DNA from: Heligmosomoides polygyrus polygyrus
Lineage: Eukaryota; Nematoda; Chromadorea; Rhabditida; Heligmosomidae
NCBI GenBank assembly: GCA_947396885.1
Contig: OX377205.1
Coordinates: 24,415,407 to 24,479,406 of the forward strand
DNA: 64,000 nt
Reading direction: 5' to 3'
The position numbers and the translations under genes were made by a program. Below the pieces are notes generated by a model that was not told the DNA's origin, made no database searches, and was given only the letters and a program-made list of their open reading frames with translations. Within the stretch, counting starts at the first letter, position 1. Every line of letters begins with the position of its first letter. This document shows, in pieces, positions 11,470 through 23,785 of this stretch.

Positions 11470-11571
11470 CGAATCATCCAAAAATCCAGTGTCCACGAAA
11501 TTGCCGTTATACGAATCATCCAAAAATCCGGAGTTCGCGAAATTGCCGTTATCCGAATCATCCAATTATCC
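11470..11571. repeat. 42-bp tandem repeat
   Basis: CGAATCATCCAAAAATCC starts at 11470 and 11512, and a third partial copy (CGAATCATCCAATTATCC) at 11554. This gives a strict 42-bp period with ATTGCCGTTAT inside each unit. Confidence 0.8.
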
Positions 11572-14500
11572 GAAGATTTTCGATCGGATCCAATGTATAA
11601 TAGATACCTAGAATTAGTCAGTGCTCCTAAGAGAATTACAAATATGGAGACTGAAATTTCAAAGTGCACCTCCTGAAGGAGCTCTGGGCTGTGAACATTT
11701 AACGTGTGATATGACTCTGTCTGCTAAAAATTTAATTTCCAAGCGAAGAAAGTCAAAAGCCGATATGAAACTAGGGATTAGGACCTTAGATGACCCAGGT
11801 TCACAAAGGTTCTCGTCTCGCAAAAACTGTGCTTCTGCTCTCACACTTACTTCTAAGTTTCTAAATTAAGAGCACGGAAAAGAAGATATCTGTTTCACTA
11901 GCCAAATAAATTCGAAAGTATTGTTGGTTGAGAGCGTAACGGAATTTCAACAGTTAGCGTCAAAATGTTTCGACTTTTAACCAGATTAAAATAAGCTATG
12001 AAACTCTATTCAATAAATTCCATGATCCTTCATCTTGAAACCTCGTCGTTGTTGCATACGTCTTATCTGTACTTTGTCAACAAGTCTTTAGTTGTAATCT
12101 TCATTTATAGCCTGCTCCGACCCTGCCGTCGTCTTCAGAGACGTTCCACCATTGGCGAGTAGCGATTGCACCGCTTGTCACTTTCCAGCCGTAGTAGACG
12201 ACCAACTCCCACCTCTGAAGATGACGATAGGATCGAAGAGTCAGACCACAAATAAAGACTCCACCTAAAGACATTGTTGGCAAAGAACAAGTAAGACGCG
12301 CACAAGTTATAAAACTTTACTACTAATGAGAAATTAGGAATTTATGACCACAAACAATGCAATTTTTAAACAACCTGATCAATATACCGCTCGTCTAGAA
12401 ATCTTTGAGCAAGAAGTAGGTAAGGAATGCAACACCTTAGGAATTCTGCAAGGCATTGGTTGCCGGCATTTCATGTGTATGTGTTTTTTTGTATGTGTTT
12501 TTTTGTATGTGTTCACGTCTTCGCGTCTTCCTGCCTCCTCTTCCACCGGGGCTCACCGTGTTTTTTTTACCTCTGACTGTTAGGTGGAGAGATAGGATCT
12601 AATGAATGTCATATCAGGGCTTGACGATTTGACCGTTTTCACCGTTAGAGGGCGGTAAACGGTTGACGAATCCGGCCCAGGTCGCATGACATCTGGTTAA
12701 AATCTTCTCTTTCAAATCCTAGAAACAAAACGCTTTGGCTGCATCTGTCCTTCGTCTCCTTTCCAGATCCTTCCTCGTGGCGGAAGGGAAGGAGCTGTTC
12801 TTCCGTATTATGTCGTATAGTGGTAGAATGGTAAAGAATCCTCAGTATACTGTCGACCCCATTCTTGCAATCCCCACGGTACGAACACTGTCCACCGCCT
12901 AAGATACACCCCAATCGGTCAATTCCGTACAATAACGGATAAAATCGACCGATAATGTCAGCCGACTGGTATTATTTATTTGTTCTGAAGACTGTCTGCT
13001 GGGCAACATAGTCATGTGACTTCCACATCATGTGCAAAATTCGATGAAATGGATTGATGAAGTGCCGCCTCAGAAGGCTGGACGAGTGGATCAATTCCAC
13101 TGAAATTGCAAGGTCCTGAAGACACCTAGACTCCTGCTACGCGTAGGTGCGTACATGTGCCAGCCTTTAAAAGACATGCGAGGTGGTCCCGCAACGGTCG
13201 GCGACTACGGTACTTTCGGCGAACGGGTAGTTGTCGCCGTTCATTTCAGAAGCCGGTCATTTTCTTCGACGCACACCACGTGACTGGTTGGTCACTTCAA
13301 GTGCGCAGGCTCGCTATCGATTGACACCGAGCCTGCTCACCTCACCTCGCTCATAGCTATTGATAGGTGCAGTCTCCCTATAGTGCCAGGCCTTCTGAGA
13401 TGCGCCTTCTACGAAAACAACGACCCGCTTCTGTACAGATGCGGAATCGGTTGGATCCGCCTCTACTAAGAAGTGTCGACTTAACAATTCTGACGGGTTA
13501 TAGTTGGAAGAGTTTTCAAGCTGTAATACTACGAGCTCCCGATATTTCCTTTTACTTGTAGCGGCTCGGGAGGTTCGAGGATATCATATGATTTGTTCCG
13601 ATGTGTAAGAAATGAGACTAGCATAGGTTTATCTTCGAGGCTTTGACATACATAAATGGATGTCGGATAACATGCGGTCTCAGCCTGTACAGGCGTCGGC
13701 CAGGCGGCTGGGTTGACGAGGCCGCGGGAAACACAATGAACTCCTTCCCCCCGATACGAAGGCGGTGCCCATTCCCTGTTATTTACGGCCCCTTTATCGT
13801 TGGTCCGTCAACTGGGTGGCACGGAGGGGAACAGGATCTTGTTACCTTACCCCGCTGACCTTCCTATCGTTTGAAGAGAGGAAGGCAGGCCAGCGATGGC
13901 TATACGAGCCCGATCCTGATCCCTTTTGCGGCCTACTCACTTACATCCTCGGCCTTGAAGGAGTCCCGGGCTATAGATTGGGGGAGGGTGGACGAGGATC
14001 GGGTTCACGTCGAGATGTTTGGCTTGGCTCTCGCGACATATGTAGAATATCGTCGTTTGTAGTAAAGAAGGTATAGTAGAAAATCGATCCAATCAGTAGC
14101 CATATAAGGCGCTGTAATGATTAATATGGGATTTCATGGTACGTGGAAGAGCATGGCAGGTACAAAAGAACAACAAAGAAAAATTCAAAAGAAGGTTTAA
14201 AATGAGTAAAATTCAACTTTAGAGAAAGAATAATTTTGCGGTATGAGTTTAAATAGAGGTGCAAAAAAAGGATTGGACATGAGCAAGGAAGGTAATGCTT
14301 ATGGGTAGAATTAAACAGTTGTAGGGGTTGTCGGTTTGCTTTACAGAGTATTGATAGGGAGAATGCTGCAGCGCAGGTGAACGTAAGAGAACGTATGCGC
14401 ATGCTGGAGAATGAGGAACTAGTGGCACTGGTTAATGGCAATAAGTGATGAAACGTGGTAGATTTGCTTAATGCAGTGGCATATTTCGTATAAGGACTAT

Positions 14501-15300
14501 AGTTTTGAGAATCTGTTCCATTTGTTTCACACGATGCTATCTTTTGACCAAAAACATGGTGACTTGTATATGAAGGATGTATGGTTCTAGTCCCTAGGAA
14601 GCAAGCCTTGGCTTTACGTACAACGAGAGAATACAAATCACTACTGTAGTCAACTTTCAGAGTTGTGAAACAGCCAACCAGGTGGGATTTCGTTCTTCCC
14701 CTTCTTCCTTTCTTCCCTTTGGGGATCCAGGAACGGTAGGAGGGATAGGTGTTGTACAATACAACTCCTATGGTTGATGTTTATGCTCTCTTCTTCTAGT
14801 TGATACGTACATATGTAAGCTGTTTTGAATTTTTCCGAATCGATTCTAGAATGATATAATTGAAGGACACAGAATCGTATTCTTTCATGTGGAAAGGGCG
14901 ACCAGTGTCGCAGGTGCTGTTTTTGCTCAATTCGATAGTCAGTTGATGACCTAATTTGTGAGTGGTGGAGTAATTCCATGACGAAGGTAAAGTAGATTTT
15001 ATATACCACTGCATATGCTTACTTATACCATGAGATGGGCGAAAACAAAACAACGTCTTTTACGATTGATTGCGGTTAACCGTATCCCGTGCCTTTAGCT
15101 ATCCAAGCGTGCACATGCGCTCCACGGCTAATGGCGCTCCGGCGCATTCAGATGCTCAGGTCGTTGTTCAAAATTGGGCGCGATGGAGCGTGTGGACGCT
15201 GGGTGCGTTGCAGTAGTTGTTTACTAGGCATTAGTTTTCCTTTCGTTCGCGGGGTGTGCTATGCTCGTTGTTTGTTTTGCTTGCTCGTTTGCTTCTTTTG
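11572..15300. other. long stretch without a supportable gene
   Basis: I see only short or low-complexity ORFs. A 212-residue open frame on the minus strand (14121-14759) is rich in Ser, Thr and Leu and has no recognisable motif or splice support. A small (GTATGTGTTTTTTT)n repeat lies at about 12475-12515. The 13640-14060 part is more GC-rich than its surroundings. Confidence 0.4.
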
Positions 15301-15326
15301 TCTAATAATTCGTTAGTTTTAGTCGG

Positions 15327-15455
15327 ATGCCCCCTTACTCGATCGACCGTTCGTTTTGTATGTCTAGATGTTACGAACGAGGCGTTTGCTACAATGTTAA
15401 TGGCAAATTCTTTCGCCATTGCGATGACGGACACATTGGGGAGTTTTGCGTCCTA
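15327..15455 (+). CDS. possible EGF-like exon
   Basis: The frame from 15327 reads FCMSRCYERGVCYNV and then HCDDGHIGEFC, the spacing of an EGF-like domain (Cys, GVC, then a DGHIGEFC end). The CxC in the middle reads RHC, so one conserved Cys is missing. The segment follows a possible acceptor (TTAGTTTTAG at about 15314-15323). No second EGF unit or signal peptide is visible, and the downstream frame drifts. It could be a decayed exon or a chance match. Confidence 0.3.
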
Positions 15456-16050
15456 ACAATGCTGAAACCCCTGATGTGTCTCGCTATAAATAGTGACTGG
15501 TGCTTGTTGGTAGGATCTATTCGCGTAGTGAAGAAATTATTTCTGGTTTTAGAGACTTTATTCATAAAACAATTTGCATGCAGCTACACCGAGTATTTCG
15601 GTGCTCGTGGCGCTCTTCTGCATCTTGCGAAGCATGTCCAAGAGTCGGGCAGGCAAAGTTTTCATAAAAAAACCTAATAGATGTGTAAGAAAAGTAATAG
15701 TTTAAACTGATTGTTTTAGTGCCGTCCGCTACAGTTGAGGTTCCGTCCGCTCCACTCGAGGATTGATGCAATACCAAACGGAGGGCTCTGTAAATTTTTT
15801 ACATACATAGTTGTTTATATAGGTTTATGTCGTACCGGTAAGGAATTCCTGTGAACGTTCATGTGTCTATTATTTCATTTGTACAGTTTTTGTTTTGTTT
15901 AAGACGTGTTGTACATGGTGTTTATTTATAATGACGCAACATAATAGTTCTGCAATTAAAGATTATAGAGAAGTGTTGTTCCATGAATTTGAATGCTGCT
16001 TTCCGAGATTCTTCTTAACGCGCTTATAATTGTTGGCTAATGATTTTCAG

Positions 16051-16159
16051 AATTATACAGCTTCACTCTATTCATGTGAACAGTGCGTTCTCCTCGTCCA
16101 TCGAATACGGTGACGTTTGGAAGATCAATGCCGCGATGAAAAAGGGTCTTCAAAACGAG
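16051..16159 (+). CDS. possible internal exon
   Basis: A 109-nt segment is bounded by GATTTTCAG before 16051 and AACGAG/GTGCGA after 16159. One frame is open through it (VNSAFSSSIEYGDVWKINAA). No family is recognised. Directly after it a 46-bp unit (TTCCTACGTTTAG...TTGCTGA) is duplicated in tandem at about 16170-16258. Confidence 0.25.
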
Positions 16160-16559
16160 GTGCGATTTTATTTCCTACGTTTAGTCTTATTAGAATTTGC
16201 TGACCAATTCGAAGATTTTCCTACGTTTAGCCTTATTAGAATTTGCTGACGAATTCGCTCGTTTTCTCAAATCGTATTGATGTTTTTGTTCTTTTTGTGC
16301 ACTTTCTATATTGATTTGAGTCGTTTTTCAAATAGTGCGAAGTATAGGGGTTAGTTGATTCGCGTAGTCGTTTTCATCGGCGAACTTACAAACGGGGTTC
16401 TAGAGAATTTCGAAATATGTTAAATGGTTCGTAGCCATGTATGACAGTATACGGGGAATGTCTAGTGGTAGAATTTTCCGCACAGTTATAGACATGTATA
16501 GCTAGGAACATAACGTCCATTCATCGTTACGTGTTGCTATTGCCATTGATATGAGCTCT

Positions 16560-17190
16560 TGTATGGTGCGTTAAAGCGTTTTACCTTCCGTTACTTTCGT
16601 GATGATAGGGATGCTTGTTTTATGTGCAATTTCCATAGTTTTTAAAGTCGTGCAAAATATGTCGCTCATAAAATTTGCACATTGATCGGTTACCAGGAGC
16701 GCTCGTGGACCAAATCGAGCTACAAAACGGTCTACGAAAAAAGGAATTCACGGTTGTGAGCGCACTTTGATCTGGCATGGGTTCTGCTAGAGAAAGCATC
16801 AACGAAAACAATTATGAATTCGTTGCCAGGTAAGGTTTGAGGGAGGGGACCAATCACGTTTAGTGCATCCTTTCCCGAGGTCGTAAGGCAGGTCGAAGTT
16901 ACGTAAGGGTTCGTTGATGCAGTAAGCGTGAGGATCTTTACGCTTTTAGCATTTCATGCATTTGGATACTGCGGAATGAACATCCTGGTTCATTTTATTC
17001 TAGACAGCTATTTTCGAAACTGCACTTTGGGTCTTTTTAATTCTTAAATGGGCCGTCCCTAATTGGGAGAAGTAAACTTTTTGTATAAGCGGGACCCGAA
17101 GTGTGGAGCTGTCTGGTAGGACTACGGCAGGGATCTTGCTAATTTTAGTAGGAAAATGATATAGGATATTAATAAAGTAGTTAGAAAACG
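16560..17190 (-). pseudogene. integrase fragment of second Gypsy relic
   Basis: A zinc-domain segment (GTAHLRIKKT, then KCMKC) is followed by the core: NVIGPLPQTLPGNEFIIVFV with the first Asp, then RFGPRALLVTDQCANFMSD with the second. Frames change several times. The integrase C-terminus is not visible. Confidence 0.7.
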
Positions 17191-17223
17191 CAGGTTCGTT
17201 TGGGTTTGACGCGATGGTTTGTT

Positions 17224-17700
17224 TTATGAGGGATATACAAGGACAGTTTTGCTGTTCATCTCGTACTTTTTCCAACGTAAATATATGTGAGACACGGCTT
17301 TGACTAACATAGTGTGATTAATAGGTAGGTGTCTAGATGGAGCGTCGCATACCATATTACTTTCTCCCAGGCAGTAAGTGATGGTGATATCAAATTCCTG
17401 AATGGCAGTTTGATACTTGGCCAGCCTACCTGTGAGGTCTGTCCTGTGAAGAAGAAGTTTTACTGGCGCAAAGTCTGTTATTACAATCGTTTTCGCACCG
17501 TCAATATCGAAATTTTTGAACGGCGAAAACAAGTCCAAGTGCTTCGAGCTCAATGGCGGGGTATTTGGCCTCGTGGGTGTTTAGAGCCCTACTAGCGTAT
17601 GCTATAACGTGCATTGTGTCGTTCTGTTGTTCTTTTAGAACGCCGGTAATGCCCTAAAGGGCAGAGCTGTCGGTTTTGGTTAGACGGATAGTATGGCTGA
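17224..17700 (-). pseudogene. RNase H fragment of second Gypsy relic
   Basis: The motifs are HVIAYASRALNTHEAKYPAI in one frame, then VKLLLHRTDLTGRLAKYQ and IQEFDITITY. SNMVCDAPSRHLP, the last RNase H motif (VADALSR equivalent), follows in the frame at 17224-17553. This is the tethering RNase H of Ty3/Gypsy pol. Confidence 0.78.
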
Positions 17701-17736
17701 TAATTTTGGTAAATACGTGCAGGGGGTGCATATTGA

Positions 17737-18457
17737 CTAAGTGGTTATTGCTGACTGCCGCGGTTGTTTATAGGCCAAAAGTTTGGACTTATACTCACTG
17801 ATAGTTCGAGCGAAAAATGATGGATTTCCATATTGTGGGGGGGTGCGACAGAAAGGATTGCGGAAGCTAATTTGTGAATTCCTCCACGTGCGTTGCTGAG
17901 ATCGTTGCGTGTTATATTGATTACCTCCGCGAGAGGAGTTTTTTGGTGGGCCACGCGGATGGTTAATTCGAGCTTCTAATCGTTCCACTTTGTCGCTGAT
18001 AGCCAGTGTATTCAAACTTTCTAGAATTCCCTGGTCTTCTGCGCGCTCTTGCTGCTGAATACTACCTTGTTTTTCGGCGTATGCAGGGATGACCTCGAAA
18101 TTGTCGCTCTCTGGAAGTCCTCGAGCGCGGTGAACTTCCGGCCTTAACCCTTTTAGGAAAAAAATCAATAGCTAGTTTATCGGGAACGGTTTTATCCACC
18201 CCTTGAAAAGTCATTTTCGTTTTGGCGTTTACTTTTCTTGCAAATTCCGCTACGGATTCTTTTCCTTGCCGCGTATGATGTAGTTCGTCGCGAACATTGC
18301 TCATTATGGCCTCAGTTTTGAACTTTTTGGCTAACGCCGTTGTCGTCTGTACCCAATCGTTCTTTGTGGCTGCTGAGAGGCATTGATATTTCAATTTTGC
18401 GCCGCTGGTCAGATAGAGAGGAAACAAGATTTTCGCATGTTCCTGAGAGATAAGCAA
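17737..18457 (-). pseudogene. Gag fragment of second Gypsy relic
   Basis: Two overlapping minus frames give a retrotransposon Gag. The first has LTSGAKLKYQCLSAA, WVQTTTALAKKF and HHTRQGKESVAEFARKV, the usual capsid helix and Gag-domain pattern. The second frame continues LKGLRPEVHRAR and ends in an Arg/Gln/Ser-rich region (QRSQQRTWRN) where nucleocapsid would be. No CCHC knuckle remains. Confidence 0.75.
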
Positions 18458-18935
18458 GCTTGTTAGGACCTCGATATAGTCGTCCAGAAATTCCTCAAAG
18501 GTAGCTTCTTCTTTTCCAGATTATTTTTTAAGGCGGTTGTCCAAAAGCTTGCAGGAGGTGTATACCTGGCTAGAACCCATTGTACTCACGGTGCTCATGG
18601 TAGAAGTGGTGGCTGTGCGTGGTGGTTCGAATTCGCTGCCCGAGTCGTCGGAGATTTCTACGTCGTTAGTGTACGCGCTGAAATCTGCTGCGCTTACTGC
18701 TGTGTAGTTCTCAGGGTCTGGTAATCCTTTTCTAGCTAACTTAGACTTCTTCTTCGGCGCTTCGCGGTAAATCTGCGCTCTCCTCCACGACAGCGGAGGA
18801 GAGCACAGATTGGGCTAGGGAAGGGACTCCGGGGTGTGGCGAGTCATCGTACGCGAAACAAAACAGAGCTTGTGCGCCGAGACTGCGCTCGCGGGGGGCG
18901 AGATGCCCGGAGACCGTCGCTTCCCGTGGGAAGGC

Positions 18936-18956
18936 GGGAACGTTCCCGGGAACGTT
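18936..18956. promoter_or_regulatory. GAAnnTTC palindrome, copy 1
   Basis: GGAACGTTCCCGGGAACGTT is a palindrome of alternating GAA and TTC units, like a heat-shock element. The same word with similar flanks (GTCGCTTC..GTGGGA upstream, AATCCG.CT.CTGG downstream) is found at 33662-33682, so it belongs to a dispersed repeat. Heat-shock factor binding is only a possibility. Confidence 0.4.
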
Positions 18957-19154
18957 GAAGAATCCGGCTGCTGGAAGCGGTCAATGGAGATTCCCGATTT
19001 GGACAAGTGAGTGAATTCGGCTTCGATACCTGGAGCTTCGAATGTTCTGCTGGATGAATTTATTAACAGTGACCCGTTCACTTCACTTATGAAGCAGTTC
19101 GAAATTCCCCTCACTGCTCATATCCGTTCCTGTTCCGCACTTTAAAAAATTCAG

Positions 19155-19268
19155 GACAAGAACAATTATTTCACGCCTGATCAAATGCGAGAAATTATGG
19201 TTCGCAATGATGAAATTCAGTCTCCCGCCGTCCTTATTCAGGGACTAGATTTTGCCTTGTTCCGCGAG
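19155..19268 (+). CDS. possible exon upstream of the Lys-rich terminal exon
   Basis: It follows the acceptor AAAAAATTCAG and opens DKNNYFTPDQMREIMVRNDE, a well-mixed hydrophilic sequence. Its 3' boundary is unclear: GA/GTTAAC at 19268 is a reasonable donor but does not match the phase of the next exon, whereas ATT/GTTAAG at 19338 does match. I do not recognise the domain. Confidence 0.35.
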
Positions 19269-19381
19269 TTAACATCATTCATTTATTCTCTAGCTATCTT
19301 CAACTCACACTTAACTTTATCCTGCGCGCTACGTATTGTTAAGCCTTTCATCTTGATGCAATTGCGATGAATTGATGAAAG

Positions 19382-19528
19382 GATGCAATTGCGAAGTCTT
19401 CCAAGAAGGAGTCAGCTACCAAGACACCGAAGAAGGACTCCACTGCAAAAACTCCCAAGAAAGACGCGCCTGCTGCAACACCAAAGAGGCGCATGCCTAC
19501 ACCAGGGTCCAGCCCGAAGCCCGCTTGA
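19382..19528 (+). CDS. terminal exon of a Lys/Thr/Pro-rich protein
   Basis: After GATGAAAG the frame reads DAIAKSSKKESATKTPKKDS, repeats the KTPKKD unit and ends in PTPGSSPKPA with TGA at 19526-19528. The KTPKKD repeats and basic composition resemble linker-histone-like or chromatin protein tails, but a globular H1 domain is not visible here, so the identity stays open. The frame is far too biased to be chance. A direct repeat GATGCAATTGCGA stands just before and at the start of the exon. Confidence 0.5.
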   Translation, partial: DAIAKSSKKESATKTPKKDSTAKTPKKDAPAATPKRRMPTPGSSPKPA

Positions 19529-20481
19529 TGGCTCGTGCAAACTAATGAAGCTACTGTGAGGTCGCTCTTCTAAGCCTTCCGCATGAAGTGCGCTGAGCTT
19601 CTGAGACCGACCATAGCTGCTTCACTAGTATCGACGTTACTGTTCTCATCGTTCAACAGTCAGTTTGCTCCGATTGCTTCGTGTATCAAGGAGATTTCTT
19701 CCGTAATAATCATACGTTTATTTCCTTACCTCTAGTTTACTCGTTGTCTCACTGTATCGTGATCCTATTAATCGAACCTATATCCTTACACTGTCATATT
19801 CTAAATACCTGAAGTTTATCCTTATCCTAGTGGTTGAAGTCTATACGGACAGTAAAGTTCTCTATTTCTCTATCTTCTCAATCACGTCAATTAACATTCC
19901 TCTCACCTATCAAGAAAGTCTGAGAGGTCTACCAAAGAGGTCTTGAATAAATCCAAGTACCATCGACATTACTAAACATTGTTTCCATTTCAAGCAGGAT
20001 TTGAAATAAATGGGTTATAGTGGTGAGGTGGGAGTGACAGACATTATGGAATTTAATGCTATGAATTCTGTAAACGAGATCATTCCACAAAGGGAAGGGA
20101 AAGAAAAAACCAATCTGAAATATCAGTTGATGGAATCCCTCTCGTAGTTTCGGACCTTCATAACGAGAGTGTGCTTCGTTACGTATTGGTGAAATCGGAG
20201 TGCAAATCATGTACCGAAATCTGACTTAGTAGTAAGTCCTAGCCCATCGCGCCTTTGCTGTTTTTTGTTCTCGTTATTGCACTATCACTTATATCTCACA
20301 GTTGCCATTCTCTCATGTTAGCTGTATTAATGGTGAAAACCCTTGTGTTGATCTGATGGATGAAGCATTTCACTCACCACTTGTGAGATCCTTTGCTTTG
20401 TGGTGTTTCACTATCCTCGCTTACACAGTATTTACATATCATAAATTTACGAAAACATTTTGCTGTATCCAAGGAATTCAG

Positions 20482-21229
20482 GAGGAACGAAAAATCAGCA
20501 ATTAATAAGAGTGCCGCCTCCCCGGAGTCTCCATTATACGTCTCCAACTGTGACACCATGGACAGTGTTGATGCGGAAAATATTATGGCGGCGGCTAAGA
20601 AAAAGGTGTGGATTTATGAGCCAGTGGCAGTAAAACTGCAGCGTGATGACCGACATCTAACAATTGTTGTGTTGCATCTCATACCTTATCTTGTTACCCA
20701 AATCACAATTTGCACCGAATGTGACGATCATGGATGTAGGAGTAATAGAGGGCAACCTCGAGCTTCACGTCGATCACGTCTGGGGACGCTGCTTCGGCAA
20801 GCAATGAGGATAGTTGGGAGCAGCAGAGCTCATCGCAGCTAGCAAGATCACAGCGGAGCGCACTACGGCAGGACTCACCGCAGCAGGATCTATGACAGCA
20901 ATTCATGCTACAGCACAGCCAGCAACAGAGCCAGCAAAGTTCATCTTCATCGCTCTCAGGAAAAGCACAGCGGTATTTGGAACGGCAGGATCGCTTGATA
21001 AATACGAACCTCAGTCGTGTGCAGTAGTCCGGCAACGACCAGTGCAAAGCTTAGGTCAGGTGAAGGCTGAGTGCTCATATATGTAGTGAGGTAATAAAAA
21101 GTAAAGTCTTTTTCCATAGGGATTGGTTTAGTTGCAATCCACAGGCTTATTCGAGATAACGAGATTTTACTCCGTGAACTAGGCGCTGCGCTTGCGTACT
21201 TCGATGCTGAATACCACGTTGGTTTATAG
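20482..21229 (+). CDS. Gln/Ser-rich protein, last three exons
   Basis: Exons 20482-20605, 20749-21016 and 21132-21229 join with matching phase at both junctions. The first follows GGAATTCAG and reads EKSAINKSAASPESPLYVSN through NIMAAAKKK to a GTGTGG donor. The second is low-complexity (SFTSITSGDAASASNEDSW, then QQSQQSSSSSLSGK) and ends LINTNLS. The third begins after GATTGGTTTAG and ends with a helical RDNEILLRELGAALAYFDAE and a TAG stop. One in-frame TGA within the Gln-rich exon (CTATGACAG near 20891) breaks the model, by mutation or sequence error. The acceptor at 20748 is weak. Upstream exons are not identified. The family is unknown; a regulatory protein is a guess from composition only. 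Confidence 0.45.
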
Positions 21230-21929
21230 TTGGCTGCTTGGCCCATACACTCTCGGATGACCCACCAAACATTATTTATTTATCGGGCTACTTTTATAGT
21301 TCGGCCATTCATTACCAGTAAAATGCGATAAGTGTTCGATGAGGAGCTCAAAAAGATCCAAGACAAATGCTTGCACTCCCCACCCTCATCCGATGCAATC
21401 GTTCATACCATGACCGAGATCGTTACTGGCTGCACAGTCCGACGCTACTGTTGGGATTGTGACGACGGCGAGCACCTACTTATATTATGCGCTTTCATTC
21501 TAATCTAAATGGGCACTTAAATGGGACATACGTTGCTGCTAGTGCTTCAAGCTCAACTCATTGTTCGAGATTGCTAGAGTAAATCATCGCTTGATCGCCA
21601 AAGCAGGGACGATTATGGGTGAAGAACACCAGCCAAGCCTCTCTGACGAGATTTCCACCACGGGCGCCACTTGGTGCAGAACTGGAATATTGAGTGGAGT
21701 CCACCATCTAGAAGGTGGACCATAAGTTCTGCAAGAAGTTTCGCGCTTTCTTTACCGGGAACTATATCAACTTTTTGAAACAAGCGTTAACGATTCTTTA
21801 GTGCACTCCTTCGAGAATATCCTTTATAGTTTGCAAAAGTGTACGCCCTTTTGTAGAGAATGGTTGCGCGTTAAAAAGGGCCCAAATCCTCGTCCTGTCC
21901 AAATCGGGACATACAACTTCGAAAATTGC

Positions 21930-22760
21930 TAGAAATCTGAAGTTCGCTCAACGGTTTATTGTGTGTTCGAGCGTGAAACTATCCAAGACCTTTCTAAGGC
22001 TGCACGCCCGGTGAGAGTTACGACCGAAGAACACTGTTAGATTGCGAGTTGCACGCAATCCAGCGACGAGCATAAGGAAATTGGCGAAAGATCTCCACCT
22101 CCTCCACAACACCAAACAAAGGCTGGTAAGGAACAAGCTACCTGCGCCTTCGCAAGCAAAGAAATAGGTGCTAAGCAACAAACAGAAGGTATCTTGAAGA
22201 AAAAAGGTAGTGCGCTACACGCGATGAGCCCCTCTACAGTTTTCTCTGATGAAAAATTATTCACCGTTGAGTACAATCATCAAAAATATGAAGGTACTTG
22301 CATGCTGCTCTAAGAAAGCTGACTATGAACATATGAACAGTGGTCTCGTAAAACACTCAACCAGCATCAATGATGGTTTGGGCAAGTATGTCCATTGGTT
22401 TTCGTTGAAAAAGGAGTAAAATTAAATAAGGAAAGTTATCAGGAGGGTATCCTGAAGAAACCATCTCCATCCTTGGGCTCATTTCCACTACGTCGAAGCG
22501 GAATGGACGTTCCAGTAAAACAGCGCTCTGGCAGACAAAGCGAAAAGGACACAGGGCCGGTGCAGCTCGATCTACTCAGTTTCATACCTGCATAAGAATG
22601 GCCAGCAAATTCCCTAGATCTCAACGTAATGTACATAATACTGTTTTATCGGCCATTTTAAGGGAGAAAGCAAGCTCTATACGGCACAGTAGCATGCAAG
22701 ATTTGAAGTTGCAAAGAGAGTTCATAATGAATGATTCTACGGCAGCTGTTCTTAAAGGCA
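21930..22760 (+). pseudogene. mariner-like transposase relic
   Basis: FSDEKLFTVEYNH carries the first catalytic Asp. PASMMVWASMS and LVFVEKGVKLNKESY follow, and then WPANSLDLN holds the second acidic region. The pieces lie in different frames with several stops. Terminal inverted repeats were not identified. Confidence 0.7.
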
Positions 22761-23075
22761 TGAGTAAGCTTTGGTCTAAATCGTGCTTGTTTTCATCCCT
22801 CGTGACCGGAGTTATGCGGCTAAGTTTTTGTTGCAGGACTTATGGCCCACACTTCATTAATATCTGTAGACTGTCTGCATTAACAGAATTCAACCCGAGC
22901 TCATATAATCTTGTGATTCATATTTTCATGCATGCTATTTGAGCGAGTTGCTCGGTCGCTGGAAAAGATCTGCTCGAGCTCGAAGAACAGAAGTTGATTT
23001 CTTCAGACTCTGCCTCACCAGGTCTTAGGTTATACGACGACGTTCTTTAATGACTTCTCAGAATCGCAGCAATAA

Positions 23076-23435
23076 CTAGTAATTCAGACCTGCCATCCAT
23101 GTGGCAGCATCCAAAATACATTTATTGGAAGACAAGTCACTATCCGACAGTTTTCCCTCCAAGAACTTACTAGGCGCTGTCACGAAAGCGCTCGTAGGCT
23201 GCTGCTTGAACTGCATCAAGATCAGAATGAAAGAACTCAGCGAATCCACCGTTAACACGTTATCCGTTGCCCACAAGGTACTGGTAGGATTAACAAACAG
23301 GGATGTATTTTGAGTGCGCCCGAAATAAGCTTTGCCTATACTAAGGTACTGGAACAAACTCGGAAACGACAACACTTCGCGATCGGATACCTTTGAAGAA
23401 CAAGAAGCTCCGAGCCAATTGGGTAACATTTTCAT
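23076..23435 (-). CDS. hypothetical 119-residue ORF
   Basis: A single open frame with a mixed, protein-like composition (TSTLWATDNVLTVDSLSSF, then SSNKCILDAATWMAG). There is no recognisable domain. It lies next to dispersed repeats, so it may be part of a transposon. Low certainty. Confidence 0.2.
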   Translation of the reverse strand: MKMLPNWLGASCSSKVSDREVLSFPSLFQYLSIGKAYFGRTQNTSLFVNPTSTLWATDNVLTVDSLSSFILILMQFKQQPTSAFVTAPSKFLEGKLSDSDLSSNKCILDAATWMAGLNY

Positions 23436-23463
23436 AAATGCCCTATCATGACCAATGTTAGTA

Positions 23464-23785
23464 TTTTAACTGACATAGAAATCCTTAGCTTGACCAAGAT
23501 TACATATTTTATTTGACATTTATAGGGCGAACGTACTTCAATATGTGTTAAGAAATGACCAGTTGGTCCCACTCTCCGTAAGTATTACTCTAATTTATTA
23601 ATTAAGGTATACAACCTATACTAATTTAATAATAGTTTAATTTTAGAGGTCAAGCCGCACCACTATTAGCGCAGCCACTCTTGTTGCACCGGTGGTGGTC
23701 ATTTAGGTGGTTAGAGGCATTTAGTTTAATGGTTTATTTTTTCTTTCCTACGAGTTCGTTTGACTGGCCTGTAAGATCCCAAACT
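23464..23785 (+). repeat. dispersed repeat R3, copy 1
   Basis: Begins ACTGACATAGAAATCCTTAG and includes GTTAAGAAATGACCAGTTGG and GCACCGGTGGTGGTCATTTA. It is closely similar to 29800-30100, where the same order of segments recurs. Confidence 0.85.

Larger units (their letters stand above)
16540..18470 (-). mobile_element. second Gypsy-like relic with PR-RT deleted
   Basis: Read on the minus strand the order is Gag (18457 to 17740), then directly RNase H (17700 to 17224), then integrase (17190 to about 16560). RNase H begins at TDSSAL and HVIAYASRALN immediately after Gag, so protease and reverse transcriptase have been deleted near 17700-17740. The segments are in several frames. No LTRs are apparent at either end. 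Confidence 0.82.

Noticed and set aside
14121..14759. 212-codon minus-strand ORF
   Set aside because: Composition is Ser/Thr/Leu/Tyr-rich as expected of the complement of AG-rich DNA. There is no motif, and no splice or start context.
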